Assembly: GCA_934630735.1 (NCBI GenBank)
Contig: CAKTWK010000061.1
Span: 1-5,430, forward strand
Source of the DNA: an uncultured Collinsella sp.
GTDB lineage: Bacteria; Actinomycetota; Coriobacteriia; Coriobacteriales; Coriobacteriaceae
Direction: 5' to 3'
DNA length: 5,430 bases
Below are positions 4,310 to 5,430 of this stretch, piece by piece. The notes under the pieces are model-generated. The model worked only from the letters and a program-made list of their open reading frames with translations. It searched no databases and was not told the origin of the DNA. Every line of letters starts with the position of its first letter. Within the stretch, counting starts at the first letter, position 1. Both the position numbers and the translations under genes were made by a program.

Positions 4310-4758
4310 ATGAAGATCGTATCCATCCCCAGGGCTTCTTCGACCTCGTCGAGGACGACCGCGAGCTCATGCTTAAGCACAATCGCCCCTGCATCGTGGT
4401 GGTGAGGCTGCGTTTCCGCGGGAAGCGCAGGGACTTCGCCGTGCCGCTGCGTTCCAACATCGCCCCTAACGTGCCCAAAGACCAGTACTTTGCGTTGCCA
4501 CCCCGCCCCACGACGCGCCCCGGCTGCCGCCACGGCATCCACTACATCAAGATGTTCCCCATAACCAAGGCCTACCAGCGCCGCTTCAGGACCGAGGGCT
4601 CGGCCTACTACGAGACGCTCCAGCGCATCATCGACGGCAACACCAAGCGCATTGTCTCCGAGTGTCAGGCGTACCTCGACCGCTACGAGCGCGAGGGAAG
4701 GCCTCGCTTTGCCGTCGACATCGACCGCATCGTGGGGCTGCCGGAGGGCGAGAAGTAG
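4310..4758 (+). CDS. ToxN/AbiQ-like endoribonuclease toxin with a frame break at codon 7
   Basis: From the ATG at 4310 the frame reads MKIVSIP and then goes astray. One base out of phase, from CAG at 4330, it continues QGFFDLVEDDRELMLKHN and stays open to the TAG at 4758. Joined, they give about 149 residues, close to ToxN and AbiQ (about 150-170). The layout matches that family: a first strand (MKIVSI), a helix, a two-strand block (RPCIVVVRLRFRGKRRDFAVPLRSNI) with a serine where ToxN has its Thr-Ser active-site pair, then GIHYIKMFPI (compare the conserved hydrophobic strand in ToxN) and a C-terminal helix with IIDGNTKRIVSECQAYL. ToxN cuts A-rich RNA and is held inactive by an RNA antitoxin; these systems abort phage infection. 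The call rests on pattern memory, not an alignment. If the break is real the toxin may be dead, or made by -1 slippage on CCC. Confidence 0.5.
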
Positions 4759-4966
4759 GGCACCTCGGCTCAGTCTCGAGCCATGCGGAATCGCTCCGCA
4801 TTCTCGAACGCCGCGTGTGCGTCCCAAATACTTGAGAAACAAGCTGTGAAGTGCAGTGGCGCGCCCGTGCCCGTGCATAGCCGTCACCATCAGCGTCTAC
4901 GCGGCGTCGGCTTCAAGTGGAACTGGCGCCGCTGCTGTATATGGTTTGCCTTGCTGCAAATGGCGA
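4759..4966. other. Convergent intergenic region with a small hairpin
   Basis: This lies between the 3' ends of the ToxN-like and YjdF genes. ATGCGGA-ATCGC-TCCGCAT (4783-4801) is a perfect 7-bp stem with a 5-nt loop, and GGCTC/GAGCC pair just before it. No T run follows on either strand, so these are weak candidates for terminators. No other gene is visible. Confidence 0.4.
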
Positions 4967-5386
4967 TCAATGCCCACGATGCTTCTGCTTGCGCTTCAGC
5001 TTTCGCTGCTCGAAGCGCGCCTCCGCCTCATCCGCGCGACGCTGGCTTCTTGCTTGAGCCGACTCCCGCTTCATCGCTTCCCGCTGTGCCGCGAGCGCCT
5101 GTTGTGCCTCGGTGCTCACCGCGGGCCGCTTAAGGGCTTTCGCTGCCTCGCGAGCGCGCCGCTTGGGGTTCTTCGCGGGCTTGCTTGTTTCAGTGGCCTT
5201 GTCGCCGAAGAACGAGAGCTTCTCCCATTCGCTTGTAACGAATCGCAGAATCTCCTCATCGGACGGCTCCGCGCCGAAGACGATGCGGGCGACGCCGTAT
5301 CTGCCGTCCTCGATGCGCTCCGCCAGCCCGACCCAAAATTGGCCGCCGTGATATACGGTCAGGGTGGACGACACGCTGATCTGCAT
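4967..5386 (-). CDS. yjdF: YjdF family protein (DUF2992)
   Basis: The 139-residue product shows the family pattern throughout: a beta-rich start YHGGQFWVGLAERIEDG (12-28), then ARIVFGAEPSDEEI (33-46), the NPKR motif (73-76), STEAQQAL (91-98), and a very basic coiled C-terminal tail ending KRKQKHRGH. The length agrees with known YjdF proteins, so it is intact. The biochemical function is unknown. In many Firmicutes the gene is controlled by the yjdF riboswitch, which senses azaaromatic compounds, implying a link to toxic heterocycles. I chose the ATG at 5386 because AAAGGAGG lies 8 nt upstream; an in-frame ATG at 5416 would make that site part of the gene. Only 44 nt upstream are in view, too few to see a riboswitch. 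It converges on the ToxN-like gene. Confidence 0.85.
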   Translation of the reverse strand: MQISVSSTLTVYHGGQFWVGLAERIEDGRYGVARIVFGAEPSDEEILRFVTSEWEKLSFFGDKATETSKPAKNPKRRAREAAKALKRPAVSTEAQQALAAQREAMKRESAQARSQRRADEAEARFEQRKLKRKQKHRGH

Positions 5387-5394
5387 GGTTGACT

Positions 5395-5402
5395 CCTCCT
5401 TT
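5395..5402 (-). promoter_or_regulatory. Ribosome binding site of yjdF
   Basis: The minus strand reads AAAGGAGG, a near-perfect Shine-Dalgarno sequence 8 nt before the ATG at 5386. It decides the start between the two in-frame ATG codons. Confidence 0.7.
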
Positions 5403-5430
5403 ATGTAGATGACCATGCAGAGAAGGGACA

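Noticed and set aside
4207..4890. 227-codon minus-strand open frame opposite the ToxN-like gene
   Set aside because: It is antisense to the better-supported plus-strand gene, with no ribosome binding site or domain; open antisense frames are common at this GC content.
1..5430. CRISPR array
   Set aside because: No regularly spaced direct repeats of 20 nt or more and no cas genes are present; the only long direct repeat is the att pair 2.56 kb apart.

Overview
The window is a mosaic of small accessory modules next to copies of a chromosomal integration site. An 18-bp direct repeat, CATCGAGTGGGAATAGAA, occurs at 1408-1425 and 3969-3986. Read on the + strand, ATC GAG TGG GAA TAG encodes Ile-Glu-Trp-Glu-stop, the usual C-terminus of GMP synthase (GuaA), and the 3' end of guaA is a well-known insertion site for integrative elements. 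Neither copy is preceded by guaA coding sequence, so both look like displaced att copies (attR type). The intact guaA would lie off the left edge, with insertions stacked behind it. No integrase is visible. Host: most genes have high GC and strong AGGAGG-type ribosome binding sites, which suggests a GC-rich Gram-positive, possibly a gut Coriobacteriia or Clostridia member. The first ~145 bases are much AT-richer and carry a Firmicutes-like acetyltransferase start. The host assignment is inference from composition and gene types only.

Layout. (a) 1-145, minus: N-terminal part of a GNAT-like acetyltransferase that runs off the left edge. (b) 202-873, minus: a DUF3800 protein, preceded by a good sigma-A-type promoter and a perfect intrinsic terminator lying inside its own leader. 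(c) 919-1407: about 490 bp with no convincing gene, holding repeated GGGACAA/TTGTCCC elements close to the first att copy. (d) 1408-3986: a segment bounded by the two att copies and carrying a minus-strand operon of three class I SAM-dependent methyltransferases. Two operator-like inverted repeats cover its presumed promoter, and a hairpin lies at its 3' end. (e) 3987-4309: about 320 bp of non-coding, hairpin-rich sequence. (f) 4310-4758, plus: a ToxN/AbiQ-like protein, interpreted as the toxin of a type III (RNA antitoxin) system. Its reading frame is broken at codon 7 in a C4 run. It is preceded by a structured region ending in a GC-rich hairpin, the place where the RNA antitoxin and attenuating terminator sit in this class. 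(g) 4967-5386, minus: a full-length YjdF (DUF2992) protein, convergent with (f).

The candidates for a new system are two. One is the 4166-4290 RNA region with the frameshifted ToxN-like gene, which would be a divergent type III toxin-antitoxin locus with few or no antitoxin repeats. The other is the att-bounded three-methyltransferase cassette. The methyltransferases probably act on a small molecule together, since they share one promoter, overlap or couple in translation, and probably answer to one TetR-like repressor whose gene is not in the window. Their substrate cannot be read from the sequence.
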